DNA from: Aspidiotus rigidus
Lineage: Eukaryota > Arthropoda > Insecta > Hemiptera > Diaspididae
NCBI GenBank assembly: GCA_035079385.1
Contig: JAVHKY010000074.1
Span: forward strand, 2,046,001 to 2,110,000
Length of the DNA stretch: 64,000 nt
Reading direction: 5' to 3'
The notes under the pieces were generated by a model. That model saw only the letters and a program-made list of their open reading frames with translations, did not search any database and was not told the origin of the DNA. A program made the translations under genes and the position numbers. Positions 11,971 through 24,275 of the stretch are shown here, piece after piece. The stretch's first letter is position 1. Each line of letters begins with the position of its first letter.

Positions 11971-12850
11971 CAATAAAAATCAATGATCAAGAATAAAAGT
12001 TCTTCGTTGGTGAATAGAAGGTAAATCCATCTACGTTCTCGGATGAAAATACGTTGAGCTTTTGGGTTCGGAGGGAATACCCATGATGATGCGTGGTAGA
12101 TACATGGTTGACCACCTTCATGCCATACCTAATGTAACGCCTCCACACTGATAACAAATGTGTTCTTTTTCAAGATTGAACTTCATCTCAACTTTAAATA
12201 TTAAGTTGCTTTTTTTTTTTTTTTTTCATACTTCAAAAATACGTCTCTTTCAGCCTGGGCTAGTATGGTATTTGTATTTGGGATAACGGGATGAATTTGT
12301 TGAGTATGCCTAGCATATAATATGCATTCGACTACAGGTGACGATTTTCCCGTGATATTTTATGCGCGGAGTGTAGACCTCTACCGTAAGTCTCGTATTA
12401 TGACCCGGAAAGAAAGTTCCGAAGTACACAGTCAGCGTACGGCTAGCTATTACATACCTACCAAAAAGTTGCCAGTTTTCCTCAGGTTAGAGGCTTGAAA
12501 ATCATAATACTGCGCAACAAGTTGGTACAGAGGGGAAAAACTGTACCGCAGTCAGACCGGAGTAAAAAAGTTACTTGTTTTTTTCGTTGAACTTGTGTAA
12601 ATAATTCGTTTATAAATGCGAGTATCTAATTTCGACTTACTGTGTATTTCGCTGTAGCGAGGCGAGCGTCTTTCCGAGTATTTTACGTTGTTGTAAAAAA
12701 TCGTTGTTGTAAAAAATCGAAGTGGTTGAGCCCTAAATTTGGTTGAAAATGGAAGAATAAATCAAATTTTCTATCTAACCCCCAAAGATCAGAAGTGGAC
12801 CACAACTATGCTGGACCATTCCACTAAGGCTTATCGTTGATTAACTGACC
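11971..12850. other. No recognisable gene
   Basis: A T tract at about 12211-12226 and otherwise plain AT-rich sequence. Confidence 0.5.
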
Positions 12851-13102
12851 TGCATCACAACCTCGTGAAAGAATATCCAACTTCTTAGATGAGATCTTAT
12901 GGATCCATTCCTAATTTCAAGTATGGCTTTGGTGTAGTTCTGCTCTCCGTCAATTCTTTCGTGCCGCAAATTGAAAGACAGACCGTCTTCCATGCAATCA
13001 AATTTCATTCGAACGATTTTATCTGCAAATACGTCGCTCAGGACGAGTTTCTGGCGGACAAAATGCCTACATCCATTTACTTTTCTCAACCATTCTCGCC
13101 CT
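12851..13102 (-). CDS. Possible internal exon, unknown protein
   Basis: The minus strand is open with protein-like composition (EWLRKVNGCRHFV, LSDVFADKIVRMKF, SIRSHLRSWIFFHEVVMQ). It is bounded on the left by CAG|GTCAGT, a fair splice donor, and on the right by TTTTCAAAG|GG, a possible acceptor. I recognise no family. It lies on the same strand as the exon-like ORFs at 13812-14389 and could belong to one gene, but phases were not reconciled. Chance open sequence remains possible. Confidence 0.3.
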
Positions 13103-13811
13103 TTGAAAACACACATAAATCACACGTAAAAGCTGTTACCACTTCCCGACAGTTATTATTTTTTTGCATTATACCCTTATGCCTGTGCGTTCACGTCATG
13201 AACGTGTGCTATATCATTTTGAGGTTTTTAATTTTATCAACATGAAAATTATAATAATGAATAAATCATGTAAATGCTGCGTGCAAATGTATTATTGTAG
13301 AACGCGATGTATAAGAGCTTTATGATTTAATCGGCGGGTAATTACTATTCAGGAAATATCGTACTTACCATGTAAATTACGTCCAAGAAAATAAATTATG
13401 ACGTTGGAAAAAAGCTTAACAGATTGTGCGTTTTGGAGCAATGGTTTTGAAGAGGTGGTCGAGCTGCTGTTGAAATAATACAATAAGGGATTAGAAAATA
13501 GCATATGACGTGTTTGAGTTTATTAAATATCATAATTTAGATTAATGCCACCATTGTGGAAGGTGAGCGAATGGCTTTACATTTTAATACTACTTACTAA
13601 CATCGACAAAGTAAAATTGAAAATTTTCATAAGTACCTATTGGTAAATCAACTTACATACAAAACGAGTACCTATGCGGAATAGATTTTTTATTCGTTTA
13701 AATCACTTTCACGATAAAAAAAAAATTCTAATTTATGGGCAAGTTTGTAGAAAAATGTTCGCCGTGTCATTTCCACCTTGTACATACAGGACTAGTCTAT
13801 GATTTACTTAC

Positions 13812-14389
13812 ATCTTTCGGCACGGTATTTTCACTCTTCTTTACTTCGTCGAGAACCATTAATTTTGCTTCAATTTCAGCAAGTTTCGTGTCGGTTTCTA
13901 ATTCTACATTTACCGAGAGATCAACAACTTCTTGCAATTCACGGGCGTTAGTGAAGTTTTGTTCGGGCAATTCATAAATTTCAGCTAGTATTTCTCTAAC
14001 ACGAGATATCATCTTCTAACGAATCTGAATACGATGGATCATTATAACTCGATTAGTTTTGCTTCCGGTTGGAGACTCCTTGTAGGAGCCTTGTCTTTCC
14101 GTTCTCCCGTGTCGTTCAGGTGATGTATTACTGACCAAATACTAAGCATTTCTCCTCTGTATCCATTAAAATTTTGCTTTATTTCATCGTATGTTGATTC
14201 CATGGACACAACTTTCCTTGACAAAACGTCCGCACATTCTTCCAAAGTGATATAAAATTTGGAAAAATCGTTCGTTCCTTGAAATTTAAATGTATCTACA
14301 TTATTCAATGTAATGACGCCCGTAGTAGCCAAATATGATATTCTCTTTAAAACTCCAAGAACGACATTGCGTTCGATTTTAAAAGGCAT
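13812..14389 (-). CDS. Possible exons of an unknown gene (two ORF pieces)
   Basis: Piece 1 (14389-14042) starts with an ATG, MPFKIERNVVLGVLKRISYL, and stays open for 115 codons. Piece 2 (about 14015-13812) follows TTCGTTAG|AAG and ends at GAT|GTAAGT, a near-consensus donor; it is Glu/Leu-rich (ELQEVVDLSVNVELETDTKL, AEIEAKLMVLDEVKKSE) and may form a coiled coil. The pieces are in different frames, so an intron or a frameshift separates them. No homologue recognised. Confidence 0.35.
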
Positions 14390-14678
14390 GAAATTGTACC
14401 CATAGAGCGATTATATCTCGAATTTCGTTTGCAGCCTTATACTTAACTCTTCCACCTATGGTACCTAATTCTCTATCTTCCTTGATATCCGTGATGTGAA
14501 TAACAGAATTTCTGCAGCCACAGTAATATTCATCGCCAAGAACGATAACTTATTGACTGAAATATTTAAAAAGGTATTTAGGCTAATTTGCAAGACCTAA
14601 TTCGATCTTCCTCGATGTACCTGCTAAAGAACCAAATGTAATATTATCGCACCATTGCATTGTTCAATAATCTTTTCT

Positions 14679-14753
14679 CTACTACATTTCCAACTACGAA
14701 TATTCGAATGATAAAGCTACTACATTTCTAACTACGAACATTCGAATGATAAG
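14679..14753 (+). repeat. 38-bp tandem duplication
   Basis: The unit CTACTACATTTCYAACTACG plus 18 bp occurs twice head to tail (14679-14716 and 14717-14753) with two or three mismatches. Confidence 0.85.
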
Positions 14754-14759
14754 TAATTA

Positions 14760-15850
14760 TTAAAGTTCTCGAAACTTCGTCGCCCTGGCGTACCGCGCCA
14801 CAAACCAGTCCTGCGGATCGGTCCAGGTTTTTAGATTTGTGAATCTTTGAGATCTATTCAGTTGAACGCTACTTTGTAAACTGATACAAGTGCTGTTGTA
14901 AATGTTGGGATCCAAATCCCAAGCAGAGTGAATTTACTAGAAGATCTAAAATTGAATCGTGATCGCCGTCATACAAGTTATCATTTACCGGACTGTATAG
15001 GGAAGGAAGAGGTCTAACACTAACTACAACAATATAAATAAGCATGGATCTGGTTTTATAGCCTTGCGTAGACACCGATTTGATACAAAAATAAACAATG
15101 TATTGCAGCTACCTCACATTGAACTTATATACTTGTAAATAACATAACATAAGTAATTCTTCTTGTCTGGCCGTTCTTCTTACCTGTGGACATGAAAATG
15201 TCTACTAGAATCTCTAAGTTAGAAACTATTATTACCGCCGTAAGAAGCTGCCGGATTGAGACCGAGGGAGAGAGAGATTTGATTCATCAGGGTTGTGGGG
15301 AACCGTTCCTGTTAACTCCTGCTAACAACCTAATCAACCGACCGACCGTATACCAAAAGAACATGCTTAACACCGAAGATTCCGGAAGTTCCGTAACCGC
15401 CATGCTTTGATAAATAATAATTTACTAACCTCCATGTCGTCGTTGTTTCCGGGAGCAGGACCGCAGGACGATTCGACAGTAAATATAAATCAAGAAATAT
15501 ACCATGAGACAATTCGACAATAACTATTTGTAAAGAGCGCACATCAGCACGATACCTACGCACATCAATGTCTATATTGTACTGATTATCCTTAGCATCG
15601 AGTCAGTGCCGAGTCTCTGCTTGACATTACAGAGGATGACTAATGACCATGTTGGGATATGAGTCAAAATACATTGCCGTTCCATAGTATTTTGATCCTG
15701 CCCTCCCGGAGACATGACCGCCAGGTCACTCTATGCCAATTATCGCCGTCGTTGTCGCTTACCCCTTGAGGGATGAGGTTCCGTCCGTTTTCTCCCTTCC
15801 AATGAAGAGGTCGCTTCCGATCCTGCCGATACCTTTGGTGCATCCGACAC
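14760..15850. other. No recognisable gene
   Basis: Short ORFs on both strands, none with a recognisable motif. The left part of the minus ORF at 15740-15850 is a low-complexity tail that could belong to the BEL/Pao relic. Confidence 0.45.
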
Positions 15851-15859
15851 CTCTGATTT

Positions 15860-16350
15860 ATCCTTGGTTGTGGATGGTGTAAGGGTTTTTTGATCAGGTA
15901 TCCCAAAGGGATGTAATTTTGGTACTGGCCGTTGTAGAACAACTTGTTTTACCTGATTTACTCTAACCTCAGCTATTGCCCCTTTAGAGTCCACAACAAC
16001 ACCGGCCGGCCACTGGGATCGTGGAGATGAACCTTCTTTGATTAGGCTGGTGTTGGTGTAAAGTCCACAGAACCCCTGAGGTTGTAATGTGATGACTTGT
16101 GAATTTGTTTGAGCGCTAATAAAAATGGCTTTGGAAAGTCTCACGAAATGTTGCTAACATTTCCCTTGCTACCTGAACCGCCGCTACCAAGTTTTCCGAA
16201 CTTGAAGACACGTTACTCAAGTCTATCTCCGCCTCGTCAGTAACATTTACATCACACAAGCGTAAGAAATGGTTTGGTGTTATAGGAAGTACCGTATCCT
16301 CTGATGACACAGGTCAATGGCCGACTGTTCATCAAATCTTCAACCTTACA
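15860..16350 (-). pseudogene. BEL/Pao integrase, C-terminal half (left part of a split copy)
   Basis: Minus strand, from the right: VEDLMNSRPLTCV (standard BEL/Pao NSRPLT motif), frameshift, then SSEDTVLPITPNHFLRL (LTPNHFL motif), then a further frameshift and SQWPAGVVVDSKGAIAEVRV with RPVPKLHPF, matching the WPLGRV...RPVAKL end of BEL/Pao integrases. The homology begins sharply at 16350. The complementary N-terminal part lies at 25671-26361 on the same strand and ends where this one begins, which suggests one integrase split by a 9.3-kb block. Confidence 0.8.
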
Positions 16351-16454
16351 CGGAAAGAAAAGATCAGTACAAATTACTGGAAAAGTACGGTTTTTATGTA
16401 ACAGGTTGGGAGTCGCGTATTTGTAACTATAGGAAATTTTCGGTTGGTACGTAC

Positions 16455-16759
16455 TTTGTAAACTTTCAGAATCAGTCAACGAGGAAGAACTGCCTGGACT
16501 TGGACTCGGTGATGCGCAATTGATTTTTCGGATTCGATTTGTATATTCGTTACAATTTATAAGTTTACCTCTTGCACTTAATTTCCTCTTTCTAGTAATT
16601 GGTTTCTTCGTTTCTGGATCTATTTTCGCTCTACCAGTTTCTTCATCGAATACCGTTTCCACAACAGTTCGAGCTGGAACAAAATACGTGGACAGACGTT
16701 CTGACGGAAAAATCGCAACGATACCTTCACCAAAATCTCTGACTTCTGATGTATATAAT
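16455..16759 (-). CDS. Exon 4 of unknown spliced gene
   Basis: Begins after GTTTTGTAG|A, a good acceptor, in the phase that continues exon 3 at 24276: the donor side supplies AG and this exon supplies A. It encodes LYTSEVRDFGEGIVAIFPSE, a charged stretch ending ETKKPITRKRKLSARGK, then a Ser/Pro linker (SPSPSPGSSSSLTDSES). A possible donor CAAA|GTACGT ends it at 16455. If that donor is not used, the frame stays open to 16351 and runs straight into BEL/Pao sequence, so the 3' part of the gene may be missing. No known domain recognised. Confidence 0.45.
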
Positions 16760-16910
16760 CTACAAAACAGCACACAATGGCATCATGTAAGACAGTGAAA
16801 TATGAGATCGATGATACTGTATGAGGGCAAACAAAATTTAAAGGTGCCACATGCCAAAAAGGTCGATTGGAAAAAATGAGCTGAAGTTTTCATAATTCGC
16901 ATAGGTTACA

Positions 16911-17159
16911 TGTTGAATAATTAGTATTTCTCGAGCAAGAAGAGCCAAAAAAATAGCGAACAGAGGTCTGGTAACCAACTCTTTATTACATTAGGTGTAC
17001 AGCGACACATCGTCAACGAACAGAAATTACAAACTAACTTAAGTAAGAAAAACGAGAAGGAGGGAAAAAACCGAACTGTACAAAAAACGGAGAGTGACTA
17101 GAATCAGGGTTGCCCTCGATTGCAGGTTTGCCAGCAACAAAGACAGAAAAAAACCAACA
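16911..17159 (-). repeat. 3' LTR of copia element 2
   Basis: 249 bp, TGTTGG...TCAACA on the minus strand. Inside it is followed by the PPT: the minus strand reads GGTTTGAGGGGGAA up to the LTR, at 17160-17173. Confidence 0.9.
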
Positions 17160-17301
17160 TTCCCCCTCAAACCAGCAATCGAACAGGAGATTAGGATTAT
17201 AGAGATACACTCATATCAGGATTACAATCAGGATTAAACATTTCATTCCGCATATACATTTAAAAAAATTAAGTTAATCAAGACATTATTACACGAACAG
17301 A

Positions 17302-20300
17302 TTAGGAGGCAAAATCATGAATGACATAGAGAGCCTTATTTAGGCGTAAAATTACGTTACTGGAATCACATTTGAGTCCCTCAGGTACTTTCATAAAAAC
17401 AATTTCCTTTAGATCGCCGTTCAAGAAGGCATTTTTCACATCAAGCTGAATGATTTCAAAATTATAAAAAAGAGAAACACTGATGAATAAACGTAGTGTA
17501 CTTAATTTAGCTACAGGAGCATAAACTTCAGAAAAATCGAGGTTGTCTTTTATTTCAAATCCCCTAGCCACCAATCTGGCTTTATAAACTTTATTGTTAT
17601 CGTTATCTTTAATTTTAAATACCCATTTACTTGAAATTACGTTACTGCCCCATTTTCCATCAACCTCGGTCCAAGTATTATTTACTTTAAGAGCGTTTAA
17701 TTCTTCATTAATGGCTTCTTGCCACTTCGGCCAATCAGGACTCAATTTTGCTTCCCGATAGGTCGAAGGACAATTATCTTGGCATAAGAAATAAGCAAAA
17801 AAATTATCTTCAGGAAAAACATTATCATTATCTGCGCCATTATTTACGTTAAGATTCTCCTCACTAGGAACGTCATCTTCAATTATAATATTCTCTATGT
17901 TATCTACGTTAATGTTCTCCTTGCCAGGAACGTCATCTTTAATTACAATATTTTCAATGTTCGCAAAATCAGGGTTATTTTTAATATTACTTAGAACAGA
18001 ATCTTCGTGAAAACGTACATCGCGTGCAACAATTATTTCCAACTTCTTCAAATTTAATAAACGAAAACCTTCTGGACTATATCCAACATGAATTAGGGGT
18101 TCAGCCTTTGATACAAATTTATCTTTTCTTTTATTCTTATAAGTTAAGCGATAAGCTTTACAGCCAAAGACAAAAAATTTACTGTAATCAACATCCTTTC
18201 CATACCAGAGTTTAGCTGGCAATTTACCTTGATAATTAATTACTCGATTAAAAGTGTAGGCAGCACATAACACTGCCTCAGACCAAAACTTTCTCTCTAA
18301 ACCACTATGCATGAGTAAAGTACGAGTACATTCAATTAAAGTACGATTGTATTGTTCCGCCCGACCATTAGACTGTTTACATTCGGCAACTGTTGGACCT
18401 AAAATAATGCCATTATTACGACAATAGTTTTTGAAATCAAAATTTAAATATTCTGTACCTCAATCAGACCTTATCTCTACAATAGACCGATTAAAACGAT
18501 TCTTTACCATTGCTTCATATTCTCTAAATTTACTATAAACTTCACTTTTCCTCTCTAAAAGGTAAATAGTCGCAAAAGCAGTAAATTGATCAATAAAAGT
18601 CAAAATATAACGTTTATTATTGTATGAGACAGTGCCCATCGAACCTTCGGCATCAATTAAATTGGTATGAACTACTTATTGGAGAGGAAAGGTGGCAAAA
18701 TTTTCTTGAGTTTTATGAGGTAGCTTACACAATTTACCTTTAACGCATGGCTCACAAAAATGAGAAGTTGTTACTTTACCAATTAAATTTTGATCACTCA
18801 TCTTCTTAGGGTATTATAATTAACATGGCTGAGCCGATAATGCCACAGTTTGTCTTTAAAATCGACAGAGAAAACATTTTCATTATTGGGGGTATGATCT
18901 TTAATAATTAAACTTGTTGGATACAAGGATGGTCCAACAGCTTCACCTCTTAGAACAACTTTGGAATCAGATACGCGGACACAAATAACATTCATTTTTA
19001 CATCAAAGCGAGTTTCAATGCCCATTCGAGCTAAGCCCTTAACTGACAGCAAATTAGCAGGAAATTCATCCAAATATAATACATTATCAAGTCTAAAGTC
19101 AACATCATTACTTAGATTAGAGCAGGCAATTTTTCCCAATTTAGTCGCAGAGGCAACTATCTCCTTTTTAAAAGTCTGAACCTCTATCGGATTTTTTAAT
19201 GCTATGCTTTCATAGAAAAAATTATCAGAATTAATACAGTGAGATGAGGCGCACAAATCAATGTAAAACGTTACTCCAGAATCATTTCTTCTATTATCAC
19301 CACGCTGAACGTCACCGAGTGGAGGACTAGAGAACCACGAACACTCGTACCCTTTTGAAGCATTAATATAGTCTTTATCATTACCATTGGTATTTGTGAA
19401 CAAGACCCTGTTCTTTGCGCTCCTACACTGACCTGCCAGATGACCGAAACCTTCACACAACGAGCAAGTGATATTACGATCCAAATTTTTTGGTTTTCGG
19501 CATTTGCTCGAAAAATGACCAATTAAGTTGCAGTTGAAGCAACGTTTCTTTTTCCCATCAGAGCTAGGTTTACTTACGCTTGACACGTTGCTTGACACGT
19601 TTCGATTCGGCGCACTTCAATTACCATTACCATTATTAGTGCGATACGAGTCCCGACGTTGATTAGGTATTGCTATTCGAATTACCACCACCACCGCGAA
19701 GAGCCCTTTCCGGAACTTTCCTGTAGGTTGAATTAGTGAACATGGCAGCTTAAGGCGATGAATCCTCCCCACCATCCGCTGAAAGGAGTTCCGTATGATA
19801 ATCAATTATAGTTGAAGCTATCTTCTCAAAATCGTCGAGATCACCGCTGATTTTTAAGACATCTACAGCCGACTTGTAAGATTCCTTCGGGAGCAAGTTC
19901 AGGAATTTTCTTGACATTTGGCGTTTTTCAACTTGAACACCATTTTCTGTTAAAGACCAAGCCAAGGACCGAAACTTGCACACATATTCCGACATTTTCC
20001 CGCCATTATAACGCAGATTATTGTATTTATTAGTAAGGGTAGCAATAGTCACTTCACTTTGTCGCTTAAACATGGTTTTCATCGATTGCCATACCTCATA
20101 GGCTGTTGTAGTATGCCGTATTATTTTGAGATGACCATCCGTTATGCTTTGTACCAGTATCATCCAACATTTACAATCTTGTTTCCACTCCTTTGATCTT
20201 CTTTGAGCAGCAGGTGGTTTTTCATCGATATGACTTGATAGTCCATGGTGTTCCAGCAGGAGGGACATACAATATGCCCAACCATCAAAATTAGAGCCGT

Positions 20301-20346
20301 CAAACGGTTTAACTCCGAGCCATAATTGCGATTGCGATTCTTCCAT
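17302..20346 (-). pseudogene. Copia element 2 gag-pol remains
   Basis: Gag starts at 20346 (MEESQSQLWLGVKPFDGSNF). After frame breaks near 19600-19750 come two CCHC knuckles (CFNCNLIGHFSSKC, CSLCEGFGHLAGQC), a protease site changed to DLCAS, and the integrase finger start (WHYRLSHVNYN). A frameshift near 18800 and in-frame stops at about 18676-18678 (TAA) and 18460-18462 (TGA) break integrase. Integrase and RT continue at 18312-17302 with QLDVKNAFLNGD, but the ORF ends just after LNKALY, so the YVDD half of RT and all of RNase H are deleted. The element is non-autonomous and dead; its two true zinc knuckles contrast with element 1. Confidence 0.9.
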
Positions 20347-20389
20347 TTTTTTTTAATACGAAAAAACACGCCTATCTAGGCCCATAACC

Positions 20390-20530
20390 TGTTGAATAAT
20401 TAGTATTTCTCGAGCAATTAGAAGAGCCGAAAAAATAGCGAACAGAGGTCTGGTAACCAACTCTTTATTACATTAGGTGTACAGCGACACATCGTCAACG
20501 AACAGAAATTACGAACTAACTTAAGTAAGA
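20390..20530 (-). repeat. 5' LTR of copia element 2, inner part
   Basis: Matches 16911-17051 with few differences (for example an extra ATT near 20418). Similarity stops at 20530 after AAGTAAGAAAA and resumes at 23797. Confidence 0.9.
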
Positions 20531-21257
20531 AAACACTCACGCAGTCGCGTGAGTAGTACACGACTTTTCTTCCCACAATGCAAAAAACATTGAGAGAGTC
20601 ACTCCCTCTCTTTAAATTAAATACCAATGACCTGTCAATCATGTCAAACATTTGTAGAATAAACAATAAAACTCAGTTTATAAATTCTATCACTACGATG
20701 TCACATCAACAGATAACAGAGTAAAATTACCTATAACCCAATAAGGAAACCTGAATTTTGTTATAATTTAGGCTGAGTCATCTAAAACCTACAAAACGTC
20801 TCCAGAAAAACCACTCCCCCTACCCCTGTCCAAACTGCTACGAGGCTATAACAGTTGTTTCTAATAAAAAAGAGCTCTACAATCATTTTTTTCCATACCT
20901 TATTCTTAGCATATTATTAGTCTAGTATACTGTATATTAGGATGAGTGGTTCAATTCTTTATCACTTCCGATTCCTGGCATCTCTTAAAGCTATCTCGAG
21001 CTGCTATTCCTCTCGTGCACTCATAAATTGCCTTCACGCTATCATATCACCATTTTCTATGCACACTCCACCCCAAAATTCTTCATCTGGGAATCCAGTT
21101 ACAACGAGATCCCGAAAAACTAAAAAAATCGATGTCGAAACGAAAGAAGCAACCAATCACCCAATAGTCAACCCCTCATTCCTTCCCTCACGCTTCAACT
21201 ATTCCAAACGTATTAACAAAATACCTCACTTTTCTAGCTAGAAAATTCGGTAAAAAT

Positions 21258-22030
21258 ATATAGCACCCAAGCCCGGTTTACTCGTTAGTCTAATCTCAAA
21301 TCTCACTCAAAAAAGCCAGTCCAAATTGAAAATAATCTTTCCATCTCTTTTGACACCTCAAATCAACTATGAACCACTATTAATTATGTACCCATACATG
21401 AAAAAATGACAAATAAATCAATTATTAATTAAGAGTGAAATCACCCAGGTATAGTCTCGCATCAGCACACTTGATGAAGATTAAAAAATTGTACTTAATC
21501 ATTCAAACTCAAGGTTTTCACTAAAATCAGTCGAATAACAAATTAAGAAAAATAAAACGTGAACCCACATTTTGGTCCTCATCCCAACGAAATTCAAGGC
21601 AAGAGGAGGTCATTTTAGCTCGGCTGCGAATAGGCCACACTCGTCTTACTCATACTTATCTTCTCACTAATCTCGCTCCTCCATCATGCCCTCACTGTCT
21701 CCAAGAAAATTTATCAGTTGATCATTTTATTTTCTCATGCCCCGTCCTGCAACCCACTCGAACCTCCCTAAATATATCTTCCAATATCAATGCAGCACTA
21801 AACAACAACTCCGAAACCATCGACTCAACCCTAACTTATTTACGCACCACTCAATTCTACAACTTCATATAATTCACCAAAAAATTCCGTTCGATCGCCA
21901 CACCAATACGTACCTAATTTAACCTAATTCAAGTAATGTTCTAAAATAAGATTGTAACGCCGAGCAAATAACCCTCGTGCAGTTTATAATGCTCGTAAAA
22001 TAATAATAAAAAAAAAAAAAAAAAAAAAAA
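21258..22030 (+). pseudogene. 5'-truncated I/Jockey-type LINE, 3' end with poly(A)
   Basis: From about 21573 the plus strand encodes EEVILARLRIGHTRLTHTYL, then PPSCPHC and NLSVDHFIFSC. These are the RLRIGHTRLTH and Cys/His motifs at the C-terminus of I- and Jockey-group LINEs. The frame ends at about 21870, followed by a 3' UTR and an A tract at 22008-22030. The flanks TTCGGTAAAAA (21257) and CTATCGAGTATGAC (22031) are joined directly in the sister repeat at about 22945, which marks the likely insertion limits; the first 300 bp are not recognisably LINE. Confidence 0.75.
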
Positions 22031-22728
22031 CTATCGAGTATGACTAATAATAATGAAAAATAGCTAGAAAAATGAACAACTCGCCATTGCCACTATCCGT
22101 TCAAAAATAAATTTAACAAAACAAATAAAATTTGACAAAACCAAATTCAACGCTCTAGGGGCTGTGGGAAGCGAGATACAAGTGTACTAAATTTGAACGA
22201 AAAGGTTTCATCGGAAATAAAATCCAATGAACCCTTAGTAAAGAACGAACGAAGAATGAACCTGTCGAATGATGAAAGGTTCTTCACAATACACGTACTG
22301 ATAACGAAAGTGGTAAACGTATAGGAAAATCCGCTTCTCCTAACGTAAGCAGCTACTCGCAGCTATTCGTCGTAATAGTGAAAAATTTTCAACAAAAGTA
22401 AAAATTTCTCGAGAACTACTCATCCGATCCTCAAAAAAAATGCAGGTGCACATCTTCAAATATAATACTACAATATGGCCGAGTTACAAAAAAATCCATC
22501 GGGTAGTTTCGGAGGAGTTCCGCGGACAAAAAGGTACTCGAAATACTGCAAAATTTCTCAACAAATTGAAAATTTCTCGAGAACTACTCATCCGATTTTC
22601 AAAAAAATTGCAGGTGCACATCTTCAGATATACTACTACAATATGGCCAAGTTACAAAAAAATCCATCGGGTAGTTTCGGAGGAGTTCCGCGGACAAAAA
22701 AATCTTATATATATATATATATATATAA

Positions 22729-22806
<78 letters not shown>

Positions 22807-22944
22807 AAACCTGAAATTTTTTTTTATGCTAGTTGTGTTCTAGGACCCCTAAAACGTCGAGAAAGTTCATTACCCACTCCCCCTGTTGACCTTGCTACGG
22901 GTGTAATACCTCACTTTTCTAGTTAGAAAAGTCGGTAAAAAAAA
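22031..22944 (+). repeat. Repeat unit with internal (TA)n, copy A
   Basis: Contains two similar subunits of about 150 bp (each with GCAGGTGCACATCTTCA and GGAGTTCCGCGGACAAAA), a TA microsatellite at 22708-22802, then AAGGAAACCTGAAATTTTT and the imperfect palindrome CTTTTCTAGTTAGAAAAG. Very similar to the next unit. The ORFs through it (GSFGGVPRTK) are repeat by-products. Confidence 0.85.
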
Positions 22945-23796
22945 CTATCGAGTATGACTAATAATAATGAAAAATAGCTAGAAAAATGAACAACTCGCCA
23001 TTGCCACTATCCGTTCAAAAATAAATTTAACAAAACAAATAAAATTTGACAAAACAAAATTCAACGCTCTAGGGGCTGTGGGAAGCGAGATACAAGTGTA
23101 CTAAATTTTAACGAAAAGGTTTCATCGGAAATAAAATCCAATGAACCCTTGGTAAAGAATGAACAAAGAATGAACCTGTAGAATGATGAAAGGTTCTTCA
23201 TCACAGTACACGTACTGATAACGAAAGTGGTAAACGTATAGGAAAATCCGCTTCTCCTAACGTAAGCAGCTACTCGCAGCTATTCGTAAGAAGCTACTCG
23301 TAATAGTGAAAAATTTTTCAACAAAAGTAAAAATTTCTCGAGAACTACTCATCCGATCCTCAAAAAAAATGCAGGTGCACATCTTCAAATATAATACTAC
23401 AATATGGCCGAGTTACAAAAAAATCCATCGGGTAGTTTCGGAGGAGTTCCGCGGACAAAAAGGTACTCGAAATACTGCAAAATTTCTCAACAAATTGAAC
23501 ATTTCTCGAGAACTACTCATCCGATTTTCAAAAAAATTGCAGGTGCACATCTTCAGATATACTACTACAATATGGCCATGTTACAAAAAAATCCATTGGG
23601 TAGTTTCAGAGGAGTTCCGCGGACAAAAAAATCTTATATATATATATATATATATATAAGGAAACCTGAAATTTTTTTTTATGCTAGTTGTGATCTAGGA
23701 CCCCTAAAACGTCGAGAAAGTTCATTGCCCACTCCCCCTGTTGACCTTGCTACGGGTGTAATACCTCACTTTTCTAGTTAGATAAGTCGGTAAAAA
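22945..23796 (+). repeat. Repeat unit with internal (TA)n, copy B
   Basis: Same layout as copy A, with a much shorter TA tract (about 23635-23658). A further diverged copy lies inverted at 50930-51310. Confidence 0.85.
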
Positions 23797-23901
23797 CGAG
23801 GAGGGAAAAAACCGAACTGTACAAAAAACGGAGAGTGACTAGTATCAGGGTTGCCCTCGATTGCAGGTTTGCCAGCAACAAAGACAGAAAAAAAACCAAC
23901 A
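23797..23901 (-). repeat. 5' LTR of copia element 2, outer part
   Basis: Matches 17055-17159 nearly base for base, from CGAGGAGGGAAAAAACCG to the terminal CCAACA. Confidence 0.9.
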
Positions 23902-24275
23902 CATTCAAATTTTTCAGTAAAGTTATTCAATAAGGAGAAGAACGCAAATTACAAACTCCTACAGTACATTGAAAGACCAACTTGAGTTTCGATCGACTAG
24001 CTCGTTAATCATCAGAGATTCAATCATTGTTCGACTCGAAATTGGTTCAAATTTGTGTACATCGTATCGAAAAGAAAAAGAAAATAAAAATAAGCCGTCT
24101 TCTCTTCATATCTTGCAAATTGGATACAAATATTTCATACTACCACAGGCGGATTCAGTGAATGAAAATCATGATGGAGGCAAAAAGTGTTGATGAATTT
24201 TGAATCTGAAATAGAAGAAGTAATACGTAGATGAACGAGAAAAAAGTGACCTATACGTATACGCGAACACGATAC

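Larger units (their letters stand above)
20531..23796. mobile_element. Repeat array inserted in the LTR of copia element 2
   Basis: The block separates two LTR parts that are contiguous in the 3' LTR. It starts with a short hairpin (CTCACGCAGTCGCGTGAG) and holds a first unit with GGAAACCTGAA at about 20743 and CACTTTTCTAG at about 21227, a LINE 3' end (21258-22030), and two similar units of about 0.9 kb. A's around the junction (GTAAGAAAA / GTAAAAACGAGG) allow a short A-rich target duplication. Class of the inserted element unknown. Confidence 0.75.
16911..23901 (-). mobile_element. Decayed Ty1/copia element 2 with a split 5' LTR
   Basis: 3' LTR at 16911-17159, coding remains at 17302-20346, and a 5' LTR broken into 20390-20530 and 23797-23901 by a 3.27-kb insertion. 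LTR ends are TG...CA. The flanks (TTACA left, CATTC right) do not form an obvious target duplication. It lies inside the intron between exons 3 and 4 of the unknown gene, on the same strand. Confidence 0.85.

Noticed and set aside
15282..15300. CTGATGA on the minus strand near 15290
   Set aside because: No GAAA or pairing arms at the needed distance.
20531..20552. Hairpin CTCACGCAGTCGCGTGAG as a Helitron 3' end
   Set aside because: On neither strand is it followed by the CTRR end and T of a Helitron, and no TC start was found at 23796.
22440..23781. Plus-strand ORFs of 98-125 codons with GSFGGVPRTK repeats and Tyr/Ile tails
   Set aside because: They read through non-coding repeat units and TA microsatellites; the same peptide recurs because the DNA repeats.
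23972..24015. CTGATGA and GAAA on the minus strand as a sixth hammerhead
   Set aside because: The sequences between them do not form stem II, and stem III pairs poorly.
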